A stretch of 64,000 bases of DNA. Origin: Aedes albopictus (Eukaryota; Arthropoda; Insecta; Diptera; Culicidae). Below are positions 22,801 through 32,949 of this stretch, piece after piece. The position numbers were made by a program, and so were the translations under genes. The number at the start of each line of letters is the position of its first letter. Within the stretch, counting starts at the first letter, position 1. Under the pieces are notes generated by a model. The model was not told where the DNA came from. It did not search any database and was given only the letters and a program-made list of their open reading frames with translations. The DNA is taken from positions 82,663,734 through 82,727,733 of the forward strand of contig NC_085136.1 in the NCBI RefSeq assembly GCF_035046485.1, written 5' to 3'.

Positions 22801-24194
22801 ATGTCTGTATGTGTGTGTGTGTATGTGTGTATGTGTGTATGTGTGTGTGTGTGTATGTGCGTTACAAAAAAAGTCACGCACGTTTCTCAGCCGTCTCTCA
22901 ACCGATTTGAGTTCTCTTGGAAGCAAATGAAAGCTACTACATCCTAGTAGAACGCTATTGAATTTTTTTTCGATTGGACGTTTGGTTACCGAGATATCTC
23001 TCGAAGAGTACTTATGAGTCATACTTCTAAACTTTTTAAGATTTTTGACCAAGTGTATCATAATAAATATTTCGACCGTTTGTAAATCGATTTGGGTTCT
23101 CTTGGCACCAAATGAAAGCTACAGCATCCTAGTAGATCGCCCAGAAATTTTATTTCGATTGGACATTTGGTTACAGAGATATCTTTCGAAGAGTACTTAG
23201 GATTTATACAACTAAACCTTTTGAGAATTTTGACCAAGAGTATCATAATAAATATCTTAGCCGTCTGTCAGCCGATTTCGGTTATCCTGGCACCAAATAA
23301 AAGCTACAACATTCTAGTATAACCCTATACAATTTCATTAGGATTGGACATTTGGTTACCGAGATATCTTTCAAAGAGTACTTGGGAGTAATACAGGTTA
23401 ACTTTTTGAGAGATTTTTGACCAAGGGTACCATAATAAATATCTCAGCCATCTGTCAACCGATTTTGGTTCTCTAAGCACCAAATGAAAGCTACAATATG
23501 CTTGTATAAGGCCCTGAAATTTTATTTCGATTCGACATTTGATTACTGAGATATCTTACGAAGAGTATTTCAATAAATTCTTTTTTTATTATATTCACTT
23601 GTTATCTTGCATTTGTTTTTGACCAGTCTATGGGAAATTATTTTTCAATAAATGATGCTGACCTCATACAAAGTGTATACTAGCAGGTTATTGTTTTCAA
23701 CAAAATTATAAATAACAAATACACAGGAATTTTATGGAAACTAACAATATGTTAAATGAAAGCTTTGAAGAACCAGACAGCCAAAATAACTAGCTAATGC
23801 CAAAACTGATTAACTTAATAGATATATCATTTTTGCCGTTTTTACACCATAACCATGAATACCAAGTACTTCGGAGCTAATTTAATTGACTGATTTAGAC
23901 AAAGTGTATCTCGCTGATTTTCTTACCCATTTGTTAATCGATTCAAGATCTTTTAGCAGTTAATAAAAGATACAAAATTCCAGAATATGTAAGCTATTTC
24001 TTAAACATTCCATACAAGACTCTAGGAAGTGTCTGGCATTTCTGGTAGTTTAGTCCATGGTCCATGGTGCTATTTTGGAAACCAATCCACTAGATGCCAA
24101 ATCCACAATATTTTCTAGAACTTATGGTCAATTCCACAAAACAAATATGTTAAATAAAAATAATACAACAATAATTTTAATAAGTGTAAGAAGG
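19879..24194. mobile_element. Element with ACCCTTCTTACAC termini, tandemly expanded
   Basis: Begins ACCCTTCTTACACCCATAAG and ends GTGTAAGAAGGGT at 24186, a 13-bp terminal inverted repeat. The start sequence recurs at 21282 and 22685, so there are three head-to-tail units. Each has a CA/TG-rich microsatellite near its left end, followed by repeats of about 185 bp (CAACCGATTTGAGTTCT, AAATGAAAGCTACTACATCC, ACCGAGATATCTTTC). The open frames on the minus strand at 20827-21255, 22226-22549 and 22780-23246 fall wholly in these repeats. Target duplication was not identified. Confidence 0.7.
19881..22684 (+). repeat. Near-identical 1.4-kb tandem duplication
   Basis: Units at 19881-21282 and 21283-22685 have a period of 1402-1403 bases and differ by only a few substitutions and homopolymer lengths. 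Examples are a longer T run at about 20338, CCCGTAACG versus CCCGAAACG, and the last 145-bp subunit, which is more diverged in the second unit. Each ends with three subunits containing AGGAGCTCTGCATGAAAATG. The junction is at the GAAAAGCCTTTTTACCCTT boundary. A recent unequal exchange is likely; an assembly duplication is the alternative. Confidence 0.85.
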
Positions 24195-24740
24195 GTTCTG
24201 TTCACCATAGGTGGATTAAATCGGGTTTGATTTTTCTATACATCCCACATTCAATATACATCGCTTCCTGCAGTTAATATTTTGAATCAGTTAAAATATT
24301 TTGCTCAGTCAATTTAATTAACGAAAATTTTCCAAAACTGATAAAATCGGATTATTGAGAACATACTGTAAAAAACTTTCAACTACACCAGATAAGATTG
24401 AAGCACATCTGAAGTTAATATAAATTACGTTTAGTTTGAATCATAATGTTATTTCGTCTTTGTGTTATGACAGGTTATAGAAAATTGCCTTATTCTGCTT
24501 GTAGTCGATTCCCGGTGGTCACTCCAGATTGACCTGGACCACTTCCGCCAAAAATCAAAATAGACTAGTATAGCTTTCATTTAAAACCAGGTGCAAAAGA
24601 TTTGATCAAGGACTCGGTTTTTAACAATCAAAACAAAATAGGTGTCACCTAGAGGTGACACTGGGCGTTGGAGAGTTAAAGAACTTAATCCAAACTAGTG
24701 TTAGAAACCTTACTTGATTTGGAGGCCCCCTGAATTCGGG
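24195..24740. other. Unassigned sequence before the 17-kb element terminus
   Basis: A/T-rich DNA without a supported frame. A fragment near 24515-24560 (GGTGGTCACTCCAGATTGACC) recalls the 155-bp satellite. The GGGGGCCC-bearing terminus follows. Confidence 0.3.
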
Positions 24741-24798
24741 GGCCCGGTGCGGATCGCACCCATCGCACCCCCCCCCTTGATACGCCACTGCACGGGTA

Positions 24799-24905
24799 GA
24801 TACTATACCTTTCTCACCACATTCCAAAAATTGTGTCAATTGGTTCAAATTTGACTGAGTTTTAGCGGAAAACAGACGAAAATAGAAGTGGCGCGATTCC
24901 CTATC
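24799..24905. repeat. Right half of the split inverted repeat
   Basis: Inverted counterpart of 7232-7336, sharing GTCAATTGGTTCAAA and GTGGCGCGATTCCCTAT. It resumes immediately after the CACGGGTA copy of the target duplication. Confidence 0.65.
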
Positions 24906-25280
24906 AGAAAATGCTTCTTCTTTTGTTGGGTTCGAGGGACTTTAATTCGAAGGTCATCAGATAATGCAATCACGCGAACTGTGCCGCGAGCTTCATAGTA
25001 GTAATCACACGAATCTATCGTCTTACGTTGCCTTTAGCCTTCTTTTTGGCGCTTCCATCTTTGTAGTTTCGGAAATGCGATGATCTTTCCATTACTCTCA
25101 CTTCAAACACTGACCCTGATTTTTTCGCGATAAAAGCATGCACACCGAATATATTTTCAGGATGAATCATCTTCAAAAATACGTTAACCGTCGTTATCCA
25201 TACCCTTGATTTCTGTTGCACTGGATTTGTAGACATTTGAGAAGAATTCTTAATCTCACTCTCACTCTGGCAACACTTAC
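24906..25280. other. Low-copy-looking flank 3' of the zinc-finger exon
   Basis: On the minus strand this is the putative intron and downstream part of the zinc-finger gene. The intron opens with GTAAGT at 25280-25275. A possible acceptor, TCCAG, lies 60 bases later and would lead into about a dozen codons before a stop. A longer frame (25015-25344, ending in basic residues KKKAKGNVRR) overlaps it in a different phase and would need another acceptor. Which, if either, is used cannot be decided here. Confidence 0.35.
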
Positions 25281-25368
25281 CCGAAATGTCGCTTTTTCTG
25301 CTGGTGGGACGCCAACTGCCGATGACAGTGGAATGCTCGGTCACAAACGTTGCAGGTCAGTGATTCGT
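25281..25368 (-). CDS. Internal exon encoding one C2H2 zinc finger
   Basis: On the minus strand an 88-bp segment lies between a strong acceptor (pyrimidine tract then TTTTCAG, ending at 25369) and a consensus donor (GG|GTAAGT, 25280-25275). Its single open phase encodes TCNVCDRAF, then RQLASHQQKKRHF, which is C-x2-C-x3-F-x5-L-x2-H-x5-H and fits the classical C2H2 consensus at every key position. The frame hits a stop exactly inside the donor (GGG TAA), as expected if splicing removes it. Exon phase is 2 bases at entry and 2 at exit. C2H2 fingers bind nucleic acid, usually in the nucleus. The parent gene is not recognised, and its other exons were not found; they may lie outside the window. 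No nearby transposon feature explains the finger. Confidence 0.6.
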
Positions 25369-26430
25369 CTGAAAATGAAGGGAAAGAAAAGTTTTATTGA
25401 TTAGTTCGAGAGCTTCACTCATTCTTGTCATTTGTGGAAAAAATCGTTGAAGTTCGATTATATTGGCATTCTCCGGATTCCCTGTATGGTTATGGTAATT
25501 GTGTATAGTTTACATGGTATGGACCGGTTGTCGTTATCCTAATTTTAAAATCGATTATATTCGCTACCCAACCTGATCAGTTCCATCAAGTTTGACGTTC
25601 CTATCATTCACAGTTCAGCACAGAGCACGTGATACCTATCACGGAAATTGGATACGCGGAAGCAACCATGAAACCCCAACCGCACCTCCCCAACTCATCC
25701 GCTCACATGCCGTTGCCATCCGTATCTGTTGGACGCTCCATCGTGCAAGCCGTGATTTATATTCGATACACAATGACAGCATCGTTTCGGTTCGTTCCGG
25801 ATGGAATCTAATCACGTTAATTCACATTATATCATCTCTCCCGTCTCGTTGCGTTGTTGTTGTTGCGCTGCCGAAACATGTGAACGGATGTGATGTAGGT
25901 GTGTGTGCCTGTGTAGTCCTAAGTTTCCGACGTGGGATCGGATGTTTGCTGCGACGGAAAATAGGGACCAAGTGGGGTCAAAGATGAGGGTTGCCCTCGT
26001 AGGGCAAGGAGGCACAAAGGAGGGGCGTTAGTGGCTTCGATTCCACTTAATAATGACAACAGCTGGGAAACTTGTGCATTTACTGGATGCCGTTCCGGTT
26101 CGCACTCCCACCACACCCTGATGACCGACACGCAGGCCTGTTGTAACCCGAATGTGATATTAATCGCTGTTTGATTTATGTGGTTACTAAATGATTTCGG
26201 GATGGGACATATTGTACGAGTGGTTTCCGATGCAGAATTAATTTCGTTTAAATCAGCTAATGGATCCTTATCTGGAGTAATGTGCTACGCGGGAATTTGG
26301 TATTACAGGTCATGTTGAAGCTAGATGATTTATGGAGAATGATTAAAATATACATTCGTCGATGTCACTCTCATCTATGCTAATCCACACATATCCCAGG
26401 TTCGTTTTACCAGGACCCCATCCTCCTCTC
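25369..26430. other. Low-copy-looking DNA upstream of the zinc-finger exon
   Basis: This tract lacks the repeat families seen elsewhere and has balanced composition. It would be intron or 5' flank of the minus-strand zinc-finger gene. Open frames at 25592-25987 (plus) and 25827-26131 (minus) overlap each other and show no domain; neither is supported as a gene. Confidence 0.4.
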
Positions 26431-26436
26431 CTCTCC

Positions 26437-26685
26437 TCTTCTTGGCGTAACGTCCTCACTGGGACAAAGCCTGCTTCTCAGCAGTTTTTAACTGAGAGCT
26501 TCCTCTGCCAATGACCATTTTGCATGTGTATATCGTGTGGTAGGCACGAAGATACTCTATGCCCAAGGAAATCAAGGAAGTTTCCTTTACGAAAAGATCC
26601 TGGACCGACCGGGAATCGAACCCGTCACCCTCAGCATGGTCATGCTGAATACCCGTGCGTTTACCGCCTCGACTATATGGGCCCA
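26437..26685 (-). mobile_element. tRNA-derived SINE (Feilai-like), minus strand
   Basis: Second copy of the SINE at 6661-6943, with the same B box (GGGTTCGATTCCCGG read on the minus strand), the same GCACGGGTATTCAGCATGAC anticodon-region text, and the same 3' end CTTCTTGGCGTAACGTCC. It lacks a few bases in the body near 26482 (CAGCAGTTTTTAACTGAG). It is immediately flanked by CT-rich simple sequence at 26425-26440. Confidence 0.75.
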
Positions 26686-26689
26686 GGAC

Positions 26690-27810
26690 CCCATAGACAC
26701 ATTTATTAATCCATATCCATGTTTCAGTAATAATTGACACTTTTCTTCTTAATTATACTACAGAAGTAATCAATAATCATTGGCTGCCAGAGTTTTATTT
26801 TCTCGATTGCATGAAATATTGATCAGATATAAAGCCTTCAATTGAAGTAACATCTTAACCCTCTCAGGATATTAGGATTAGCGCGCCACGCTGACGTAGT
26901 ATAGGTTCTGTGTGCCAGTCTGGGTCATATTGGCCCCATCATTTTACTGAGGTTAAAATGTTGTATGAATCGATTTTATGACCTCTTGTAATTGATAAAA
27001 TTGTAAATGTCGAAGCAAAGTTATTTTCAAAAAAAAAAGTACAGTAAAGTGGGGCAAGTGTTTCTTTTGAAGTTTTTTTTTTTCAATTTAAAATAATTTC
27101 TTTCAGGTATCAAGGTTGTTCGAAACCTTTTAGAATGAGAGTCTTTCACTCCAAAAATTATGCAAATTGATTGATATAAATGGGACCTAGACAAATATTT
27201 GGCGGAACAGGTCGACATAAATCCAAGGTTTGTCATGATTTGCTTTATGTTGATGAGCAAATGCTCGACTTGTTTGGTAAAATATTTATCAAGTTGAATG
27301 CTTTTTTTAAGTCCGTTTTTGCCCGTTATGGTTGGAAGAGTGGCGATGCCAACTTCTCTTTAAAACCATTATGTAGAGAATGACGTACTCTTCTTCTTCA
27401 CATTCATGGGGGCATCCTGCAATGCGGTGGCTATAATTTTATGGTCTTTTTGGGTTGAGTATAATTATAATTGATTGCTTATCAATAGTTCTGCTATTGA
27501 AGCAAGTAGTGAGCATTAAAGTTTGCCAAATTAGTGACAAACTTGTTTTTAAAACTATGGCATCATATCCATCTAATTCCGTTTGTTTCGAGTTCGAAGA
27601 AACTCAATGATGCTATAGAGCAAAAATCGGAATTAGGGATTTTTTTTTACTTATTCGTTTATTTGGAAGGCTCGGGCGCCACATGGGCATAACTGAGCCG
27701 AAATCTTTTGTTTTTCCAATGATTTTACATTTTACAATTTATTACTGCCTTAATACTATTTTAGTACTTGCGGCTGTTTCGAGGTTAAGGAATGAAAAAA
27801 AAAAGAATAA
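26690..27810. other. Unassigned non-coding sequence
   Basis: No supported gene. At 27040 the words ACAGTAAAGTGGGGCAAG look like one end of a TA-flanked MITE, but the partner end was not found. At 26860 TTAACCCTCTCAGGAT resembles a piggyBac-like end, also without a partner. The rest is A/T-rich. Confidence 0.35.
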
Positions 27811-28191
27811 TGTTTAGGCCTAGTAATATCAGCCCTTCTGGCAGCACGGACGAGTTCCACAGAGCCTTATCACTAGTGGTCTCGTTTTATCATTCGTAGA
27901 TTGATCCCTTCCTTATCACTGCTAGCAGGTAGAGTAATAGGAGCGATCGGCTCTAGATCGTATGCGATACTCACCACTGTCCTCGGTATTACTGTGCATA
28001 CCGGGCAGTAGTCAGTTATATCAAGACCGTGCGCGAATACACGTCTATATCGTCGCAATAAAAGTTCGTTTTCCTCAGTTGGAGTTTTAATAAACAGTTC
28101 GTGATTCTACTTAACGCGTTTTCCAATCCGTGAAACGAAAGCGCCTACGTGTCCGAAGGGTTTCTCCGCGAGCCGGTCCGAATAGTGTACA
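27811..28191 (+). repeat. 5' LTR of the BEL/Pao element
   Basis: Begins TGTTTAGGCC and ends GTGTACA, giving the TG...CA ends expected of a retroviral-type LTR, at 381 bp. An AATAAA polyadenylation signal lies at 28089-28094. It is placed by the primer-binding site that begins six bases after its end. No second LTR copy is in the window, because the element is truncated on its 3' side, so the boundaries rest on signals alone. Confidence 0.65.
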
Positions 28192-28197
28192 TAAATT

Positions 28198-28214
28198 TGG
28201 TCCTTCGAGCCGGA
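28198..28214 (+). promoter_or_regulatory. Primer-binding site for tRNA-Tyr
   Basis: TGGTCCTTCGAGCCGGA is the complement of the 3' end of insect tRNA-Tyr, including the CCA. The acceptor-stem half TCGAAGG and discriminator A are as I recall for tRNA-Tyr. In LTR retrotransposons minus-strand cDNA synthesis starts here. Its position just after a TG...CA LTR supports both calls. Confidence 0.75.
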
Positions 28215-29435
28215 TTCGTCGACCGGTGACCAACGCACTGTGCAAGAAAACCGCGAACAATAGTGCGCATAGTAGTGCCGGACAATATCGTCATCGCCAT
28301 CGCGGTCCGTGTGTGATTTGTAAACGCGGGCATTGTGGAAGTGTCCAACGGGCGCCATCGAAGAATCGAAAAAAGTTGGAAGAGCGACGCCGTTCGACAT
28401 CGTCTAGAGGAAGGCAGGACTACAGGGATTCGAGTGGAGCAGCCAGGCGGCGAGAATCGGCAGGATCGAGACGGAGCTGGACAGGACGACCCACTGGACA
28501 GGCGGTTCCAAGATAAAGGGAAGTAGTGTTGCATGTGTGCATGTGGTCAGTAGTGGCGCCAAGCATGAGGGTCACTGCCCTGCTGTGATGTGGTAATAAA
28601 GAATAGTGGTTGAATGAAATCAATGCTGGTTTCGTCTTTTGCATGCGAACTGCGAGTTGGTCCTTGAGTTGGGTTCTCCGATTGACGGTTGGTCTTGATT
28701 TCCGCTGGAATTTCTTATGCTTGTTGTTTGCTTGGTCGGTTCCCCTTGCTGCAGTCAATCTACTCTGCCTGTCTACTGTCATACGTGGGACGTCGAGTTG
28801 AATCCAGGGTTGAAAAAATCACATTCAATTGAATGACATTTTGCTGAACTGAATGCTTTAGGAATTCATTTTCAGCTCCGCTGTGAGATACTTGAAAGTG
28901 CACACAGAAAAAGTCAACTACTTTGTGGACGTAATGACTCCACCATCATCAACACACGCTCTGCGCTGATGGATGCTTCATGTCAACAACGGCCGCATGA
29001 TTGCAACTGGCCCATAAACAAGCGTGGTGAATTTTCTCTTTTGAGTGCCAATGACAGGGAAAATGTTGTTATTGAATCTCGCCGTCGCCACGATGTGAGC
29101 GACGAGAGAATTTTTATTCCCTTCCCACCCGCTTCCGTGAAGGAAAGAGGCTTTAACGTCAGAAGCGATGTGGTGAAAAGACAAAAACAAAAACTCACGT
29201 TCGTTGCATGCTTTCATTTTTTTGCAACCCTGGTTGAATCGCGAGTCGCGGGTGAATGTTCGAGTGTGCAGTAATAGTGCTGATTCTCTAGTGCACAGTG
29301 GCCCAAAAAGCTGTTTTGTGCAGTGTTAAATTAGTAGTTGATTGCACCTGCAAACAATTACATTGTACCAGTGACTTGATAGTGCTCGACCACCCATCAG
29401 TGAAAGTGTTTCCATTTATTTGGCAAAATTAGTGA
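28215..29435 (+). other. Leader between primer site and gag, with insertion
   Basis: Non-coding leader of the BEL element. About 430 bp of it is the hAT MITE at 28805-29232; without that the leader is about 790 bp. Several short open frames on both strands (28107-28801) overlap each other and show no domain. Confidence 0.5.
28805..29232. mobile_element. hAT MITE inserted in the BEL leader, 8-bp TSD
   Basis: Ends CAGGGTTGAAAAAA and TTTTTTTGCAACCCTG are inverted repeats. An exact 8-bp duplication GTTGAATC flanks it (28797-28804, 29233-29240). At 428 bp with no coding it is a typical non-autonomous hAT element. It must be younger than the BEL copy it interrupts. Confidence 0.9.
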
Positions 29436-30860
29436 ATGCAGCGGAAGAAAAGGGTGAAAATGACCAGCGAGTTGAAGGATCTACTGAAGCAGGAGCGGCA
29501 GCTTCGCAACACCGTCGATGGAGTGCAGAAGTTCATTGCCAAATATAAGCCGGAGAAACATCTTGACCAAGTGGAAGCCAGACTAGACATGTTGGAAATC
29601 GCAATGAAACGGTTCTACGTAGTTCGCCGGAGAATCGATGTTCTGACGGAAGAAGCCGATGAAAAGCAAGTGTCCGAATCAAAGGAAGATAGAGACGAGA
29701 AGGCCAAGATTCTAGCAGATCTCATTGAGAAGCGGCACACCGAGAGCTTCGAATTGGTTGAAATAATTGAGGATACTTACTGCGAGCTGAAAGCCAAACT
29801 CCGCAAACTATCAGCTACTGCAGACACTGTTGCAGCGACCGGTCAGCAGGCAGCTCCCGCTGCTTCCAGTGCGATTTCCAGAGTGAAGCTTCCCGAAATT
29901 CGCTTACCTAGCTTTGGAGGTCGTATTCGTGAATGGGTCACATACCGTGACATGTTTAGGAGTTTGATTCACCGGAATGACCAGTTGACAGAAATGGATA
30001 AGTTCTCCTATCTACGTTCGTCCCTAATCGGTGAAGCGTTACAAGGAATTTCGTCGATTGAGATGACTGCTGCCAATTACCCTATAGCGTGGGATAGCCT
30101 CCAAGAGCGATATGAGAACAAAAAGCTCATCGTCAAGGCACATCTTGATGCTTTGTTCAGCGTAGAATCAATGAAACGTGAAAGTTATGAAGCGTTAAGC
30201 CACGTTATCAACGAATTCGATAGAAACCTGCAGCAGTTGACGAAAATCGGCGAAGACACGACTGGGTGGAGCACAATATTGGCTTACATGGTGTGCTCCA
30301 GGCTTGACACCACCACGCTTCGTCAATGGGAGTCGCATCACTCTTCTGCAGACGTCCCTGGCTACGAAGAGTTGATGGAATTTTTGCGAAAGCAGGCCTC
30401 CGTTCTGCAGTCTTTGTCGTCGTCGAAGCCGAGCCAGCAGATCGAGTCTAAGAAGCCAAGATATACGGTTAGCCACGCCACATCGCAATCTCCGAGAAAT
30501 TGTCCGTTTTGTGGGGAGAGTCAGCATTCAGCTTTCAGATGCCAGAAGTTCCTGAAGATGAAGGTCCAAGAGCGTTACGAGAAGGTGAAACGGAGCGGAT
30601 TGTGCTTGAACTGTTTTTCGTCGTCTCACATGGTTCGATACTGTACGAGCGGAACTTGCCGGAATTGTCACCAACGGCACCACACCCTATTGCACATCGG
30701 GTCAACCAACAGTGGAGCAGCGTCCCCGCCTGCAGCGACCGGTTCCTCCGTCCCACTTGTACAGAACCGACCACAAAAAGCGAATAATCAGAACACACAA
30801 GCTCAGAATCAGACCACACCCACTCAAACCCTGGATCACTCACGAACTCACACCCAATAG
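29436..30860 (+). CDS. BEL/Pao gag-like protein (DUF1759 and zinc knuckles)
   Basis: A 474-codon frame. An N-terminal coiled-coil-like region (residues 1-110, rich in K, E and L) precedes a DUF1759-type domain at about 155-330 (KLPEIRLPSFGGRIREWVTY, then FSYLRSSLIGEAL). Cysteine clusters follow at about 350-410 (CPFCGESQHSAFRC, CLNCFSSSHMVRYC, CRNCHQRHHTLLH). This is the gag portion that packages element RNA in BEL/Pao retrotransposons. The start is the first ATG; a second, MTSELKD, lies eight codons in and has similar context. The frame ends in a TAG, while the pol frame continues in another phase from about 30860. BEL elements usually carry gag-pol as one frame, so this is either a frameshift lesion or a recoding site. 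Confidence 0.85.
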   Translation: MQRKKRVKMTSELKDLLKQERQLRNTVDGVQKFIAKYKPEKHLDQVEARLDMLEIAMKRFYVVRRRIDVLTEEADEKQVSESKEDRDEKAKILADLIEKRHTESFELVEIIEDTYCELKAKLRKLSATADTVAATGQQAAPAASSAISRVKLPEIRLPSFGGRIREWVTYRDMFRSLIHRNDQLTEMDKFSYLRSSLIGEALQGISSIEMTAANYPIAWDSLQERYENKKLIVKAHLDALFSVESMKRESYEALSHVINEFDRNLQQLTKIGEDTTGWSTILAYMVCSRLDTTTLRQWESHHSSADVPGYEELMEFLRKQASVLQSLSSSKPSQQIESKKPRYTVSHATSQSPRNCPFCGESQHSAFRCQKFLKMKVQERYEKVKRSGLCLNCFSSSHMVRYCTSGTCRNCHQRHHTLLHIGSTNSGAASPPAATGSSVPLVQNRPQKANNQNTQAQNQTTPTQTLDHSRTHTQ

Positions 30861-32757
30861 CCAGTACAAGTTCGCATCAACCACATTCACACCCATCACA
30901 CGCCACAGATCGCACACTAGTTACGCAATCAAACTCACTACCCTCCAGCGCACCCTCGCCCACTCGGCAAGTGTTGCTGTCTACCGCTATGGTGATAGTA
31001 ACCGCTCGGAATGGCAACTCGAAAATTGCTAGAGCACTTTTGGACTCCTGTTCAGAGTACTGTTTCGCCACTTCAAAGTTCTGCCAAGGTCTGAGGTTGG
31101 CCGAAGCGGACAGCCATCTCGCAGTTTCTGGAATTGGTGGCTCCGTTGTACGGTCGTCGAAGATGGTCGAAGCAGATATATCTCCACGGTTCCCCAGCAT
31201 ATCGTCGTATACCGAAACCGTTCAGCTTCACGTTCTTCCCAAACTCACGGCTACATTACCAGTTGATCGAGTTGATGCTGGATCGTTATTATTTCCTGAA
31301 GACATTGTTTTGGCGGATCCTGGATTTCACGAGCCCGGGCCAGTAGATTTGATCATTGGCGCCGAGTTTTGTTTCGATCTGCTGAAGGAAGGCCGCAAGA
31401 AAATGTCGGATGATGGACCCACCTTTCAAGAAACCGTCTTTGGATGGGTAGTCTCTGGTCGTGTTCCTGGCAAAGCGGAGGAGGTTTCGAGAACAATGGC
31501 TTACTTGTGTTCAACGGTGGATCTTCGAGAATTGTTAACCAAGTTCTGGGAATTGGAGTCCTGCTACCACAAGAGCACAATCTCCGTCGAAGAATCAACG
31601 TGTGAGGAGATTTTTCAGCGAACTACAGTGCGAGATGAAGATGGAAGGTTTGTCGTCACGCTTCCCAAGAAGCAATATGTCATCGATCAGCTAGGAGACT
31701 CCAAAACAACTGCACTTAGGCACTTCTACGGACTGGAACGTCGTTTCGAGATAAACAACACGCTGAAGGCTTTGTATTGCGATTTCATTCAAGAATACTT
31801 GGCCATGGGTCACATACGCGAAGTCTCTGCTGAAAATTGCGAACGTCCATCGTATTATTTGCCACATCACGCCGTCTTGAAGCCGGAAAGTACGGCAACG
31901 AAGCTGCGCGTCGTATTTGACGCTTCATGCCGCACGTCGTCTACTGGTGTGTCGCTGAACGATGGATTAATGGTCGGACCCGTCGTCCAGGACGATTTGT
32001 TGTCGATTATCCTACGGTTCCGGTTCCACAGATTCGTTGTTGTAGCGGACATCGCCAAAATGTACCGCATGGTCAACGTGTGCCAAGCCGATCAGCCTCT
32101 TCAGCGCATTCTTTGGCGAAGCTCGATCAGCGAACCTGTGAAGGCCTACCAGCTTACTACCGTTACGTATGGTACTAGCTCTGCTCCGTACCTTGCAACA
32201 AAGTGCCTTCAACAGTTGGCAGCAGATGCCGAAGCAACGCACGGAAAGGCAGCTACCACAATTCGAAAGGGATTTTACGTTGATGATCTTCTAACGGGAA
32301 CAGACGACGTAGAAGAAGGAAAGGCCCTAATAATTGAGATCTTAGACCTCATGAACTCCGCTGGTTTCACTCTACGAAAATGGAGCTCCAACTGTGCCGA
32401 GTTCCTTTCAAGCATTCCCGAGGAACTACGAGATAAACGAGCTACTCTGGAATTGGATTCGTCGTCATCACCAGTCAAATTTGGGAGCCTGCTACCGACA
32501 TGTTTCGATATGCTGTGCCACAGTGGAACCCTCAAACTCCAATCACCAAGCGAATCGTGCTTTCTGACACTGCACGGATCTTCGACCCGCTTGGTCTTAT
32601 TGGCCCAGTAGTGGTACAAGCCAAAATATTCCTCCAGTCGTTATGGAAGAAAAGCTGCGATTGGGATGATCCGCTTCCGGAAGAATTCCAGAACTATTGG
32701 CTTGAGTTTCGTCGGAATACTATCGCGCTCGAATCACTCAAGAATCCGAGGTGGACC
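30860..32757 (+). pseudogene. BEL/Pao pol: protease and reverse transcriptase, broken
   Basis: The frame runs open from about 30860. An aspartic protease region (about 31030-31400) contains ALLDSCSEY, where the usual DSG/DTG active-site glycine reads as cysteine. An RT of Peptidase_A17/BEL type follows, with VVADIAKMYRMV and the catalytic GFYVDDLLTG near 32270. At about 32480-32495 a small deletion moves the frame: the sequence resumes as MFRYAVPQWNPQTPITKR and continues through FDPLGLIGPVVVQAKIF to LKNPRW at about 32757. There homology stops abruptly, so RNase H, integrase and the 3' LTR are absent. The element is dead and 3'-truncated. Confidence 0.85.
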
Positions 32758-32945
32758 TGTCCTAGGACCTGTCATATTGTTTTCACGATCAGAGCAATTT
32801 TCAGCTACTAAGGAGTCCACTTTTGCTTGAAATATCCTACATTGTGTCATTAAGACAGGGCGTTACTTTGCCAAAGCCTGCTGTCCTCCTGACGTAGACA
32901 CAAGAGCTAAGACATGCAGTGGACATTAGACCGGCCCAAATACAA
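32758..32945. other. Sequence at the BEL truncation junction
   Basis: No frame or repeat is firmly recognised. The BEL homology ends at about 32757 and the arm of the palindrome begins near 32950. This stretch may belong to the same repeat family R as 3.8-4.1 kb. Confidence 0.3.
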
Positions 32946-32949
32946 AAAT

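Larger units (their letters stand above)
7337..24790. mobile_element. 17.4-kb composite between CAGTGGCGTA hAT-like termini
   Basis: The left end reads CAGTGGCGTAGCTAGGAATT followed by GGGGGCCC; the right end reads GGGGGCCCGGTGCGGATCGC and finishes in TACGCCACTG. Flanks CGCGGGTA (7329-7336) and CACGGGTA (24791-24798) form an 8-bp duplication with one mismatch. The outer repeat continues on both sides in inverted arms. The simplest reading is one old hAT-like insertion that has since been filled with other repeats. The alternative is two separate elements of one family with coincidentally similar flanks. No hAT transposase is visible inside. Confidence 0.5.

Noticed and set aside
25592..25987. 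131-codon plus frame
   Set aside because: Overlaps opposing frames of similar length and has no recognisable domain or codon signal.
28527..28781. Alternative BEL LTR starting TGTTGCATG with AATAAA at 28595
   Set aside because: No primer site follows it in proper register, whereas 28198-28214 matches tRNA-Tyr directly after a TG...CA segment.
30195..30527. 110-codon minus frame inside gag
   Set aside because: Antisense shadow of the clear gag frame.
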